From positions 3,515,502-3,579,501 of the forward strand of contig NZ_AP018248.1 of the NCBI RefSeq assembly GCF_002368295.1: 64,000 nucleotides of DNA. The letters are read 5' to 3'. The position numbers were made by a program, and so were the translations under genes. This DNA comes from Tolypothrix tenuis PCC 7101 (GTDB taxonomy: Bacteria > Cyanobacteriota > Cyanobacteriia > Cyanobacteriales > Nostocaceae). The notes beneath the pieces are model-generated. The model made no database searches and was not told where the DNA came from. It worked only from the letters and a program-made list of their open reading frames with translations. Shown here in pieces: positions 49,784 to 59,458 of this stretch (position 1 is its first letter; every line of letters begins with the position of its first letter).

Positions 49784-50017
49784 ATGCCACGACAAAATGC
49801 TGCCCAACTTTTAAAAGCTGTAAAACAGGATCAAGCATTAAAGCAAAAGCTAAAAGCAACAGCTAATCCAGAAGCTTTCGTCCAAATTGCTCAAGAGCGC
49901 GGTTACGACTTCACAGTCGATGAACTAGAAACCGAACTAGACAAATTATCTGAAGAAGATTTAGCAGGTATTGTCAATCCTGGATGGGGGCCTAGACGGC
50001 ATATTCATCCAAGATAA
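49784..50017 (+). CDS. Nif11-like leader-type peptide, stand-alone
   Basis: A 77-residue protein. Residues 5-58 match the Nif11 domain used as leader in some cyanobacterial RiPP precursors and found alone in nitrogen-fixing strains: LLKAVKQDQALKQKLKA, FVQIAQERGYDFTVDELE, LSEEDLAGI. Instead of a GG cleavage site followed by a Cys/Ser/Thr-rich core it ends IVNPGWGPRRHIHPR, a short basic, His/Pro/Trp-bearing tail without Cys, Ser or Thr, so lanthipeptide-type maturation is excluded. No LanM, radical-SAM, protease or transporter gene is near. AGGAGATGG upstream of the ATG is a good ribosome site. Likely a free-standing member of unknown function. Confidence 0.78.
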   Translation: MPRQNAAQLLKAVKQDQALKQKLKATANPEAFVQIAQERGYDFTVDELETELDKLSEEDLAGIVNPGWGPRRHIHPR

Positions 50018-50412
50018 TCATTGTCTATAGGACTCTGATTTGATTTGTGAAAAAATCTCAGATCGAACTTGATGCGTTAGCGATAGCGTAACGCATCCTA
50101 CTGAGATTGCAAATATAGATTGACAAGGGAAAAGGGAAAACTCGAACGCTCAGTTTATAGACTCAGTATGGCAGTTCTTCTCCCCTGCTCTCTCTTTGAG
50201 TAGATATTTTTGATAGTTGGAAGTTCCTTGTAAATCCTCTTGAGAGATGTGTGCCAATGAAAAAACGCCCGGGAGTGTTGCCGTGTTTCCACCCCAGGCG
50301 TTTTTTCTTTTCAACTTGCTCCTCACACACAAATAAAAAATATCATTACTGTCAACAAACCACAAGTAGAGTGAGTGACAGTTAATTAACTGTCACAAGT
50401 ACAGGAGCTAAA
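50018..50412. other. Gap between Nif11-like gene and purH
   Basis: It contains a family D repeat (50028-50100, palindrome GATGCGTTAGCG / CGTAACGCATC), the half-copy of the AGGGACTTCCA element (50167-50232) and the terminator below. No gene seen. Confidence 0.5.
50261..50307. terminator. Bidirectional intrinsic terminator between convergent genes
   Basis: AAAAAACGCCCGGG pairs with CCCAGGCGTTTTTT across a 19-base loop; with A and T tracts on the two sides it can act for the plus-strand Nif11-like gene and the minus-strand purH. Confidence 0.75.
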
Positions 50413-51954
50413 CTAGTGTAAAAAGTGTCTTACACCAGTTAATACCATAACTAAGCCTAATTCATTGGCAGCTTTGATGGAGTCTTTATCGCGCAGGCTA
50501 CCTCCCGGTTGAACAATGGCTGTAATTCCCGCCTCGGCTGCTGCGCGTACGGAATCATCGAAGGGGAAAAAGCCATCACTGGCGAGAAAGCCGCCTCTGG
50601 CGTTGTCTCCTGCTTGTTCTAGAGCGATTTTTGTGGAGCCAACGCGGTTCATTTGCCCTGCGCCTACTCCTAGTGTAGTGCGATCGCGGCTGACAACAAT
50701 AGCATTCGATTTAACGTGTTTACAAACTTTCCAAGCAAAGAGTAATTCGGCTAATTCGCTTTCTGTAGGCTGGCGTTCGGTGACAACTTGCCATTTGCTA
50801 GTATCAGAAATCGCATCATCAGCAGCTTGTACCAAAAAGCCACCTGCGATCGCTTTTACTGTTTCTTTAGGGCCAGTGGTTAAGTCTGGTAAAATCAGGA
50901 CGCGCACCTTGGATTTAGCTGTGAGAATTGCCTGAGCATCGCCTTCACAGCCTGGAGCCACCACACATTCTAAAAATGTTTTGGTTAATTCCGTTGCTGT
51001 CGCTTCATCAATCGGACGATTTAAGGCAACAATACCACCAAAGGCAGAAACCGCATCAGCATTAAAAGCCTTTTCATAAGCTTCTTTGAGAGAATCACCC
51101 ACAGCCACACCACAGGGATTAGTGTGTTTGAGAATTGCTGCGGCGGGAGTATCTGTAAATTCGGAGATAATCCGGCGTGCGGCTTCTAAATCCACCAAGT
51201 TATTGTAACTAAGTTCCTTACCTTGCAATTTACTTGCAGCCGCCCAACCAGTGGGAGTACTACCTGTTTCATACCAAGCAGCCGCTTGATGGGGATTTTC
51301 GCCATAACGCAGAGATTGCAGGAGTTTGCCAGAAATGCTGTATTGTTGGGGTAAAGATTCACCATCCTGGGCTTTCATGAGGTAGGATGCGATCGCTTGG
51401 TCATAGCTAGCAGTATGTAAAAAGCCCTTTAACGCACACTTTTGGCGAAATTCTAAAGAAGCTTCACCATTGTGTTGACGTAGTTCTTGTAAATATTCAT
51501 CATATTGGGCAGGGTCACATAATACAGTCAAATGAGCAAAGTTTTTTGATGAAGCCCTTAACATCGCTGGGCCGCCAATATCAATTTGTTCGATGGCTTC
51601 TGGTAATGTTACACCTGGTTTGGCAATAGTTTCTTCAAAAGGATAAAGATTAACTACAACCAAATCAATCGGACGAATTTGGTTATTTTCTAAATCTGTA
51701 ATATCTTGAGGAAAATCCTTCCGTGCCAAAATCCCACCATGAATTCTAGGATGTAAGGTTTTAACTCGACCTCCTAAAATTTCCGGTGAACCCGTATAAT
51801 CAGAAACCTTTGTAACAGGTATTCCCGCTTCTTTAATTGCTTTAGCGGTTCCGCCACTGCTAATTAAATCAAAGTTAAATTCTTCCACCAAGCTGCGGGC
51901 AAGGTCAATTAAACCAGTTTTATTAGATACACTCAGCAAAGCCAGACGCGCCAT
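50413..51954 (-). CDS. purH: Bifunctional AICAR transformylase/IMP cyclohydrolase
   Basis: Catalyses the last two steps of de novo IMP synthesis. At 513 residues it has the expected length. The N-terminal MGS-like IMP cyclohydrolase domain (about 1-195) shows FDLISSGGTAKAI, SGSPEILGGRVKTLHP-like TGSPEILGGRVKTLHPRIHG, and RASSKNFAHLTVL. The C-terminal transformylase domain has LRYGENPHQAAAWYE, LKHTNPCGVAVGDS, SNAIVVSRDRTTLGVGAGQM and ASDGFFPFDDSVR. The ATG is at 51954. Monocistronic, ending at a strong bidirectional terminator. Confidence 0.97.
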   Translation of the reverse strand: MARLALLSVSNKTGLIDLARSLVEEFNFDLISSGGTAKAIKEAGIPVTKVSDYTGSPEILGGRVKTLHPRIHGGILARKDFPQDITDLENNQIRPIDLVVVNLYPFEETIAKPGVTLPEAIEQIDIGGPAMLRASSKNFAHLTVLCDPAQYDEYLQELRQHNGEASLEFRQKCALKGFLHTASYDQAIASYLMKAQDGESLPQQYSISGKLLQSLRYGENPHQAAAWYETGSTPTGWAAASKLQGKELSYNNLVDLEAARRIISEFTDTPAAAILKHTNPCGVAVGDSLKEAYEKAFNADAVSAFGGIVALNRPIDEATATELTKTFLECVVAPGCEGDAQAILTAKSKVRVLILPDLTTGPKETVKAIAGGFLVQAADDAISDTSKWQVVTERQPTESELAELLFAWKVCKHVKSNAIVVSRDRTTLGVGAGQMNRVGSTKIALEQAGDNARGGFLASDGFFPFDDSVRAAAEAGITAIVQPGGSLRDKDSIKAANELGLVMVLTGVRHFLH

Positions 51955-52008
51955 AATTCCCCAGTTTCCTTTGGTACAAACATTGAAAGACAGAAGATTA
52001 TTTTACAT

Positions 52009-52210
52009 GGGGGATTGGGGATTGGGGATTGGGGAAGGGGGAAGGGGAAATGGGAAATGGGTAATGGGTAATGGGTAATGAGTAATTGGTAATTGGTAAT
52101 TACTATTCTCCCCTTGTCTCCCTTATCCCCCTCATCTCCCTCATCCCCAATGCCCAATGCCCAATGCCCAATGCCCAATGCCCAATGCCCCATGCCCAAT
52201 GCCCCATGCC
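52009..52210. repeat. Heptamer arrays GGGGATT, GGGTAAT and CCCAATG
   Basis: Successive arrays: GGGGATT-like (52009-52030), GGTAATG/TTGGTAA (52055-52099) and CCCAATG (52145-52210) fill the divergent gap between purH and the esterase gene. Confidence 0.88.
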
Positions 52211-52257
52211 TCACTTTGCATTAGGATTATTTTTTAACAGCGATTAGTTATTTACTG

Positions 52258-52884
52258 ATGACTCAAACTTTAGAATTTATTTCAGTTCCTCCAGAAACCG
52301 AACAAGCACCTTTGGGCTTAATCGTAACTTTACATGGTTGGGGTGCGAATGCCGATGATGTGGCATCGCTATTACCGTTTTTTAACTTGCCAGATTATCA
52401 CTTTGTCTTTCCTAATGCGCCTTATCCTTATCCCTATGCTCCTATTGGTAGGGCTTGGTATGATTTGAGGTCAGAAAATATGTATGAGGGTTTGCCAGAA
52501 AGTCGGCAAATACTGACAGATTGGTTGCTATCTTTAGAAGGTGTCACAGGTGTGCCTTTATCGCGGACAGTTCTCAGTGGATTTTCGCAAGGGGCCGCAA
52601 TGACATTAGATGTGGGATTAAATTTGCCTTTAGCTGGTTTAGTGGCAATGAGTGGTTATTTGCATCCTGATGCTGGCAAGGTAGCTAAAAATAGTTTTCC
52701 GCCGACTTTAATTACACATGGTACACAAGATCAGGTTGTACCCCTTTTAGCAGCAGTAAAAGCCAGAGAAACCCTAGAATCTATAGGGGTAGAGGTGCAA
52801 TACCAAGAATTCCACATGGGTCATGAAATTGGTCAACAAATGTTAGACCTGCTACGGAATTTTGTGGTGAATGCAATTGCCTAA
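52258..52884 (+). CDS. Carboxylesterase/phospholipase (Abhydrolase_2 type)
   Basis: A 208-residue alpha/beta hydrolase of the acyl-protein thioesterase/carboxylesterase group. Motifs are LIVTLHGWGANADD (oxyanion side), nucleophile LSGFSQGAAM (about 107-116), acid in LITHGTQDQVVP and His in FHMGHEI. The substrate is probably a short-chain ester or lysophospholipid; no finer call is possible. No signal peptide. ATG at 52258, preceded by an AT-rich 40-bp stretch after the heptamer arrays. Confidence 0.87.
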   Translation: MTQTLEFISVPPETEQAPLGLIVTLHGWGANADDVASLLPFFNLPDYHFVFPNAPYPYPYAPIGRAWYDLRSENMYEGLPESRQILTDWLLSLEGVTGVPLSRTVLSGFSQGAAMTLDVGLNLPLAGLVAMSGYLHPDAGKVAKNSFPPTLITHGTQDQVVPLLAAVKARETLESIGVEVQYQEFHMGHEIGQQMLDLLRNFVVNAIA

Positions 52885-53038
52885 TCTCAATTGTAATTTT
52901 TTTACAAATTAACGTATAAATTCGGAAAATTTTTACAAAATCCACGCCATCTAATGAGTAAGATATATTGGGTGGCCGTGAAAAGCATAACCCAACCCAT
53001 GCTGGGTACGAATGCTGCATAAGGGAGGGGCAAGCATT

Positions 53039-53251
53039 ATGAAAACTCTAGGCATTTCCAGAAAAGAAATTGCTGCCATGACTGCAGCAGAAGTTGAGGA
53101 GCTAGCTGCACGTCTAGAGCTAGATAATTATAGCAATGCTTTTGAGGGTTTGAACGATTGGCATCTACTGCGAGCGATCGCATTTCAGCGGCCGGAGTTA
53201 GTGGAACCCTATATCCACCTCCTGGACTTAGAACCCTATGACGAAGCTTGA
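53039..53251 (+). CDS. DUF2555-family protein
   Basis: A 70-residue cyanobacterial protein: GISRKEIAAMTAAEVEELAA, RLELDNYSNAFEGLNDWHLL and HLLDLEPYDEA. The DUF2555 family is restricted to cyanobacteria and of unknown function. The ATG at 53039 has an excellent AAGGGAGG ribosome site; an in-frame ATG at 53012 would lie upstream of that site and is unlikely. It is small, helical and soluble. Confidence 0.8.
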   Translation: MKTLGISRKEIAAMTAAEVEELAARLELDNYSNAFEGLNDWHLLRAIAFQRPELVEPYIHLLDLEPYDEA

Positions 53252-53437
53252 ATGAAGGATAAAGGATGCAGGATGAAACTACCTGGCTGACATCTTCCAT
53301 CCTTTTCCATGACTGTAGTGTCTATTCATCAACAATAGTTTAGGCATCAGGATGAAGCATGAGGATGAAAGCAACTGCACATTTACCAAATACTCTTCAT
53401 TTCAGCCTTTATCCTTTAGAATTCATCCTGTTTACCC

Positions 53438-54649
53438 ATGCCTAATTCCATATCTAAAGTTTTAATTGGTGTAGGTGGGGGTATCGCCGCCTATAAAGTT
53501 TGTGAATTAGTTTCCTCGCTGTTTAAAACTGGGGTAGAAGTACGCGTCATTCTCACCAATTCAGCGCAAGCATTTATCACCCCCCTAACTTTAGCTACCC
53601 TTTCCCGTCATCAGGCTTATACAGATGATATGTTTTGGCAGCCAACTCACTCGCGGCCATTACATATAGAATTGGGTGAATGGGCAGATTTGCTGGTGAT
53701 TGCGCCCTTAACAGCCAATACACTCGCCAAGTTAACTTATGGCATGGCTGATAATTTGCTCACAAATACAGTGCTAGCTTCTACCTGTCCAGTCTTACTA
53801 GCACCCGCAATGAATACAGATATGTGGGAACAGCTAGCAGTACAGCGCAATTGGCAGCAATTGTTGACAGATAGTCGGTATCATGGGATGAGTACAGCAT
53901 CAGGATTATTAGCCTGCGATCGCGTTGGTGCTGGAAGGATGGCAGAACCTCCAGAGATTTTGACTTATATTCAATCGCTATTACACACAGGCGGTAAACG
54001 AGATTTAGCCGGGAAGCGGGTATTAATTAGTGCTGGCGGAACGCGAGAATATCTTGATCCAGTTAGGTTTATTGGCAACCCATCCACAGGTAAAATGGGC
54101 TTGGCTTTAGCTCAAGCTGCCTTGCATCGTGGCGCAAACGTCACCCTAGTTCATGGCCCTGCTAGTTGGAATGTCCCCTTGGGAGTGCAAGCAATTCCTG
54201 TAGTTAATGCGGAAGAAATGCAGCAAGTCATGGGGGAATATTTCACCAGTGCAGATATCATAGTCATGTCCGCCGCCGTCGCAGATGTCAAACCCAGAGA
54301 TTATAGTACCGAGAAATTACCCAAGCGATCGCTTCCCCAATCTTTACCCTTGGAATCTGTACCAGATATCGTCAGTCAATTAGCCAAACTCAAGCAACCA
54401 CATCAACAATTAATTGGATTTGCAGCTCAATCTGGGGATATTATTACCCCTGCTTTAGAAAAGTTACAGCATAAAAAATTAGATGCCATTGTTGCCAATC
54501 CCATCGATAAAACTGATAGTGGTTTTGGCAGTGATAATAATCAGGCAGTATTTTTAGATAAACAAGGGAGACATAGAGAAATTCCACCTTGTTCTAAATT
54601 ACAAATGGCACATCATCTATTTGATTTCGTTTCCAATGGAAAAAATTAA
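53438..54649 (+). CDS. coaBC: Bifunctional PPC decarboxylase / PPC synthase
   Basis: Makes 4'-phosphopantetheine in CoA synthesis: CoaB joins phosphopantothenate with Cys, CoaC decarboxylates. At 403 residues the length is normal. CoaC domain (about 1-185): FMN site VLIGVGGGIAAYK, active His in PLHIELGEWADL, APAMNTDMW, and LLACDRVGAGRMAEP carrying the conserved Cys. CoaB domain: VLISAGGTREYLDPVRFIGN, STGKMG, IVMSAAVADVKP, and the Lys-bearing segment PKRS. ATG at 53438. It lies 186 bp after the DUF2555 gene and may share its transcript. Confidence 0.95.
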   Translation: MPNSISKVLIGVGGGIAAYKVCELVSSLFKTGVEVRVILTNSAQAFITPLTLATLSRHQAYTDDMFWQPTHSRPLHIELGEWADLLVIAPLTANTLAKLTYGMADNLLTNTVLASTCPVLLAPAMNTDMWEQLAVQRNWQQLLTDSRYHGMSTASGLLACDRVGAGRMAEPPEILTYIQSLLHTGGKRDLAGKRVLISAGGTREYLDPVRFIGNPSTGKMGLALAQAALHRGANVTLVHGPASWNVPLGVQAIPVVNAEEMQQVMGEYFTSADIIVMSAAVADVKPRDYSTEKLPKRSLPQSLPLESVPDIVSQLAKLKQPHQQLIGFAAQSGDIITPALEKLQHKKLDAIVANPIDKTDSGFGSDNNQAVFLDKQGRHREIPPCSKLQMAHHLFDFVSNGKN

Positions 54650-55588
54650 TGCTCTATGGGGGCAGTTTCTGTGATATGTTCACATAGCAACCAGATATTT
54701 AATTTCAATCTGTCCTGACAAAAGTATACATATACAAAACTTTACATATTTCAGTAAAATCGCATCTACTTACCTTAAAATTTGCAACGCAAAAACACAC
54801 TTAAAATAATCATTAATCTGAATTTTTAGATATGTTTGTACTGTAGCGCTTACAGAAAAGTATTTACGCAAAATCATTTATTTTATTGCGAGAGTTCACA
54901 ATTACAAATGTATATTTAGGTTGGCAGTACTAGTTAAAATGTGCTGCTATTTTGTGGTAAAAAAAGCTAGTAATATTGAAAGTCTGTAGATTTATTGATA
55001 GCCAGGAAGTCAATACTACTTGGTTAAGGGGAACGGGTTAAAGGTTATTTATTTCCCTTGAACCATTCCCCTTTTTCCCCTTAACCGACAAGTATTGTAC
55101 AGGAAGTGTGGTTGAGAGTTAAGGTTAAATTTTATGGTCAAAGCTGAAAAATAAGTAATATTTTGCGTTAAAGTGCAATCACTACCAACATTACCTATGT
55201 GGGTGGTCTGAGTCATTTGACGATTGAATAATATTCCTCATAGGGCAAAAGCTGAGAATATTGGTATTTTAACTTTTGAACCTTAGCTACTTAGTTGAGA
55301 GAAATTTAAAAAATCATTTTAAATTCCTTGTAGCGGTACTAGTACAAGTCGGCGTAAATAAATAGACCATCTGTAATTGCTAAAAGGCTTGTGGTATAAG
55401 TATTCTTTCTTTTGACTTTTGACTTTTTACTTTTGCCTTATTGTACTAGTGTGTTTACCAAAGCGAATTCCCAAATCCGATACTGTCTCTGTTAATAGTT
55501 ATCTATTTTTTGTTCAAAAACTATAGTTATAACCTGGGATGAATTTAACTTAAAAATCACAAAATTAATACCATGATAAAAAATCATA
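54650..55588. other. Large AT-rich intergenic region without a gene
   Basis: Apart from MITE-like copy E3 (55011-55097) and short TTTTGAC heptamers near 55410-55440, nothing is recognised. The 5' half is strongly AT-rich. The promoter of the binding-protein/kinase operon should lie near 55450-55570. Confidence 0.5.
55011..55097. repeat. MITE-like repeat family E, copy 3, with flanking direct repeat
   Basis: An 87-bp copy starting CAATACTACTTGGTTAAGGG and ending CCTTAACCGACAAGTATTG. CAGGAAGT occurs directly before it (55003-55010) and just after it (55100-55107), consistent with a target duplication. The interior is shorter than in copies 1 and 2. Confidence 0.78.
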
Positions 55589-57016
55589 ATGATCACCAGA
55601 AGAAAATTCCAAAAATTATCTTTTTTCAGCCTATTATTATCTAGTCTAAAAGGTTGTGCCAAGTTAGATAAATCTGATTTAAAACTTAATTCTGCTGTCA
55701 CCAATCCAGAAACGTTTATCCTGTGGGAGCGTGGATACTTACCAGGAGAAAACCAAGGCATTCTGCAGTTAGTAGCAGCATGGAAGCAACTCACAGGAAA
55801 GAAAGTTAATTTAAAGTTGGTTTCCGATGATTTTATTGAACAATCATTATTAGAAACTTGGAAAAATCCTAATAATGTTAAAGCTCCTAACATTATATTT
55901 TCAATTACTTTTAATCAAATTATTGCACCTCTATTGGCATGGGAAGATCAGCTGCTCGATCTATCAGATTTGATTGAGCCGATCGCATCCAGTTTTGATC
56001 CAGACGTATTACCCCAAGTCCTTTATCACAATCAAGTTCGGGGCGATCGCAGTTACTATGCCTTGCCTATAGGACAATCGGATGCTTATATCCATTATTG
56101 GAAAGACTCCCTAGCGGAAATCGGATATACCGAAACCGACATTCCCCAAGAATGGCATCAATTTTGGCAGTTCTGGAAAACTGCACAAACCCAATTGCGA
56201 TCGCATCAACACCCTGATTTATACGGTTTGGGTTTGTGTATGTCTGCAAACGGCTTTGATACCATAGCCGCTTTTCAACTTTTTTTAGATGCCCATAATG
56301 TCAAAATCGCTACTCATCAGAACGGAATCGTTCTTAATAATACGAATAACAGAAAGGATTTCATTGCTATCATTGAGGAATTTGCTGATTTTTACCGACA
56401 AGGCTATGTGCCAACCGATACTCTAACATGGTCGGGTTCAGGTAATAATATTGCATTTCTCAACCATAGAATCCTGATGACCCTCAACATGACCTTATCG
56501 ATTCCTCGATCCCAAAAATTAGAGAATAATCAGTATAACCAGAATGCCGCAAAGCGATATCGAGATATTGGTACCTTGGCAACCTACCCCAAAAAACTAG
56601 ACGGCACAACTTTGCAAGCACCTAGAGTACTTAACCAAATTCTGGTTCTCAAACACAGCCAAAACTCCCAAGATACCTTAGACTTTGTGCAATATTTGCT
56701 GAAACCAGATAATATCCGGCAACTTATTCACGGATTCAACGGCCGAATTTTGCCGACGATGCCACAACTGTTAAAAGATCCCCTGTGGCAAGATCCATCC
56801 GATCATCATTCCGCAGCAGCGCTGGCAATCTGCAATCGGCCTCGGCTACCTGAGTATGACAAACTGCACCCCATATTCAGCCATATTTATATGCAGCAAC
56901 TTTGGGCACAAATCATTCACCGCGTGATTTGCAAAAATGCCTCACCTACCGAAGCTGCTAACTGGGGAATTGAGGAGATCCAAAATATTTGGCAAAGCTT
57001 TGAGAACAAACTATGA
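55589..57016 (+). CDS. Tat-type lipoprotein extracellular solute-binding protein
   Basis: A 475-residue family-1 (sugar-type) periplasmic binding protein. The N-terminus MITRRKFQKLSFFSLLLSSL carries a TRRxFxK twin-arginine motif and then KGC, a plausible lipobox Cys. The mature body has FILWERGYLPGENQGI, SYYALPIGQSDAYIHYW, AFLNHRILMTLNMT and LLKPDNIRQLI, the usual binding-protein pattern. No ABC permease or ATPase gene is adjacent; instead its TGA overlaps the ATG of a hybrid histidine kinase. It probably serves as the ligand-sensing partner of that kinase rather than (or besides) a transporter component; this is inference. Ligand unknown. Confidence 0.85.
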   Translation: MITRRKFQKLSFFSLLLSSLKGCAKLDKSDLKLNSAVTNPETFILWERGYLPGENQGILQLVAAWKQLTGKKVNLKLVSDDFIEQSLLETWKNPNNVKAPNIIFSITFNQIIAPLLAWEDQLLDLSDLIEPIASSFDPDVLPQVLYHNQVRGDRSYYALPIGQSDAYIHYWKDSLAEIGYTETDIPQEWHQFWQFWKTAQTQLRSHQHPDLYGLGLCMSANGFDTIAAFQLFLDAHNVKIATHQNGIVLNNTNNRKDFIAIIEEFADFYRQGYVPTDTLTWSGSGNNIAFLNHRILMTLNMTLSIPRSQKLENNQYNQNAAKRYRDIGTLATYPKKLDGTTLQAPRVLNQILVLKHSQNSQDTLDFVQYLLKPDNIRQLIHGFNGRILPTMPQLLKDPLWQDPSDHHSAAALAICNRPRLPEYDKLHPIFSHIYMQQLWAQIIHRVICKNASPTEAANWGIEEIQNIWQSFENKL

Positions 57017-59409
57017 GTATTTGGAATCGCAACAGTTTATTATATCAACTGGTCTATCGGTTTTCTGTCATTTCCTGGATTGCTATTGGGGTGAGTGCTG
57101 CTAGTTCCTCATGGTATTCTCGCCATGATTTGCAGAGAGAAGTTGTCAACAGTTTAAACAATTCCTTAGATTTTCAATCTCAAGAACTGGATTACTGGGT
57201 AAACTATCAATTGCGGGATGTGCTGCAACTTGCACAACAAACTGAGATTCGAGAAGCTGTGCCAAAACTCCTAGAACCGCAAAATTCCCCAAAGCGAAAA
57301 GCGGCTGACGAACGTCTGAAACAGTACTTAAATCGAACCGCAGCAATTAAATCTAATCTTCGCAATATTTGTATTACAGAAAATAGCGGGTTTGTGCTTT
57401 TTTGCTCAGACTCTTCACACAAGAGATATAAATATTTACCCTCAGGTTATCCTGTAACTTATTTAACAGAAAAAAATCTGGTTTCCATCGCGCCTAATTT
57501 TTATTTAAATTCCGAACAAAAACCAACTATTACAATAGCGACTCCCTTAAACGATAGTTTAGGGATGCAAATGGGAGCTATGGTGATGGATCTCAATTTG
57601 GCAGAACTCCGAAATATATTGTTAGCAAGCACCCTCAAAACTAAAACTCAAGCCATTTATTTGGTGGGAGAATCTAACTTAAACGCTGTTGCTTTCTTAA
57701 ACACAGCAGCTTTTAAGTTATCCAAAGCAGCAAATTTATCTGCCACTATCCCATTAAAAAGCGAAGCCATTGATCGCGCGATCGCCCAGCAAGATGGTAT
57801 GGGATTGTACCTCAACCAGTACGATGTATTGGTGATTGGGGTGTATCGTTGGTTGCCCAAGTATAATTTGGGATTCATTGCCGAAATGAGTCAAGAGGAA
57901 GCCTTTGCCCCCGCAGATCGTTTAGCCTTAAGCATTGTATTGTTTGGCTGTGTGGCATCTGCTTTCTTAATGTTGGCGATTTATTTGCTGTCTCGGCAGA
58001 TTACCCAGCCGATTCTGGACATTAGCAAAGCTGCGGAACGTTTAGCACAAGGAGACTTAAATCAACACATACCGGTGATTACTCAAAATGAAGTAGGCAT
58101 TCTCGCCCAAACATTTAACACTATGGCCAAGCAATTGAAGTTAGATCGAGAAAATCTCGAACAGCGCGTGAATGAGAGAACTGTAGAACTAGCTGTAGCC
58201 AAAGGTCAAGCAGAATTTGCCAACCAAGCCAAAAGTGAATTTCTGGCTAACATGAGTCATGAACTTCGCACTCCCCTGAATGCTATTCTCGGACATTCCG
58301 AGGCATTGCTAGAAAACATTTTTGGGACACTCAACGAACGTCAACAAAAGTCAATTTTCAGCATCCACAACAGTGGAACACACCTTTTGGCTGTGATTAA
58401 CGATATTTTAGATGTTTCCAAAATTGAAGCTGGTCATCTAGAGTTGAATATCTCTACTGTAGCGATTTTATATCTCTGTGAGTCTAGCGTGGCGTTTGTC
58501 AGGCAACAAGCGCAGCAAAAAGAAATTCGACTACAAACAATCCTTGCGAGTGACTATGAATATATTGCCGTGGACGAACTGCGGATACGCCAGTTGCTGA
58601 TTAATCTGCTGACGAACGCCATCAAGTTTACCCCATCTGGCGGGCGAGTCACCCTAGATGTTCATCTGGAACAAGAAGTTACAAATTTGGAATCACAATC
58701 TCCCACCACAGAAGAATTTCTTTGTTTTTCCGTCAGCGATACAGGAATTGGTATTCCCGAATCCTTTCAAAATAAGCTTTTTCAACCTTTCGTTCAAGTT
58801 GACAGCAAACTCAATCGCCGCTATCAAGGCACAGGCTTAGGATTAACCTTGGTGAAACAAATTGCCGAGTTGCATGGGGGTTCAGTCAGTTTATCTAGCG
58901 AGGTAGGAAAGGGCAGTTGTTTTACAGTTCGTTTACCTTCAAGCTGTCTTTCCACAGATATTTCCTTGCCGAATCCGCCTTCTCAATCAGATATTCCAGC
59001 GTTCAGCCCAACAGATATCTCAGAACCAAGGGGAGATAAACCTTTGGTTTTGTTAGCCGAAGATAACGAAGCCAATGTCCTCAGCATTTCCTACTACCTG
59101 GCGGCTAAAGGTTTCCGTCTGCTGGTGGCGGGTAATGGCGAAGAAGCGATCGCAATTGCTAAAACCCAACATCCCGACATAATTTTGATGGACATTCAAA
59201 TGCCGGGGGTCGATGGTTTAGAAGCGATCGCACGCATCCGTCAAGATAGTCAACTTTTCCATATCCCCATCATTGCACTCACGGCTCTGGCTATGCCTGG
59301 CGATCGCGAACGTTGTCTAGCTGCTGGGGCTAACAACTATTTAGCAAAGCCTGTTAAACTACAATACTTGGAAATTAGCATCCGGCAATTGCTGCAATCA
59401 TCTCAATAA
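57013..59409 (+). CDS. Hybrid histidine kinase with periplasmic sensor and HAMP
   Basis: A 798-residue membrane sensor. Order: N-terminal membrane helix (about 10-30), periplasmic sensor of Cache-like type (about 35-300; DLNLAELRNILLAST, VIGVYRWLPKYNLGFIAEMS), second helix (about 305-328), HAMP (about 328-382), short coil, HisKA with His in ANMSHELRTPLNAILGHSEA (His416), HATPase_c with NLLTNAIKF and GTGLGLTLVKQIAELHGG, and a receiver domain with Asp in LMDIQMPGVDG (Asp727). The ATG overlaps the stop of the binding protein by 4 bases (ATGA), so both are co-translated. Output partner not in the operon. Confidence 0.92.
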   Translation: MSIWNRNSLLYQLVYRFSVISWIAIGVSAASSSWYSRHDLQREVVNSLNNSLDFQSQELDYWVNYQLRDVLQLAQQTEIREAVPKLLEPQNSPKRKAADERLKQYLNRTAAIKSNLRNICITENSGFVLFCSDSSHKRYKYLPSGYPVTYLTEKNLVSIAPNFYLNSEQKPTITIATPLNDSLGMQMGAMVMDLNLAELRNILLASTLKTKTQAIYLVGESNLNAVAFLNTAAFKLSKAANLSATIPLKSEAIDRAIAQQDGMGLYLNQYDVLVIGVYRWLPKYNLGFIAEMSQEEAFAPADRLALSIVLFGCVASAFLMLAIYLLSRQITQPILDISKAAERLAQGDLNQHIPVITQNEVGILAQTFNTMAKQLKLDRENLEQRVNERTVELAVAKGQAEFANQAKSEFLANMSHELRTPLNAILGHSEALLENIFGTLNERQQKSIFSIHNSGTHLLAVINDILDVSKIEAGHLELNISTVAILYLCESSVAFVRQQAQQKEIRLQTILASDYEYIAVDELRIRQLLINLLTNAIKFTPSGGRVTLDVHLEQEVTNLESQSPTTEEFLCFSVSDTGIGIPESFQNKLFQPFVQVDSKLNRRYQGTGLGLTLVKQIAELHGGSVSLSSEVGKGSCFTVRLPSSCLSTDISLPNPPSQSDIPAFSPTDISEPRGDKPLVLLAEDNEANVLSISYYLAAKGFRLLVAGNGEEAIAIAKTQHPDIILMDIQMPGVDGLEAIARIRQDSQLFHIPIIALTALAMPGDRERCLAAGANNYLAKPVKLQYLEISIRQLLQSSQ

Positions 59410-59458
59410 CAATAATTTTTAATACTGAGCTATTTACTATATTTAATTTAATTAATTT

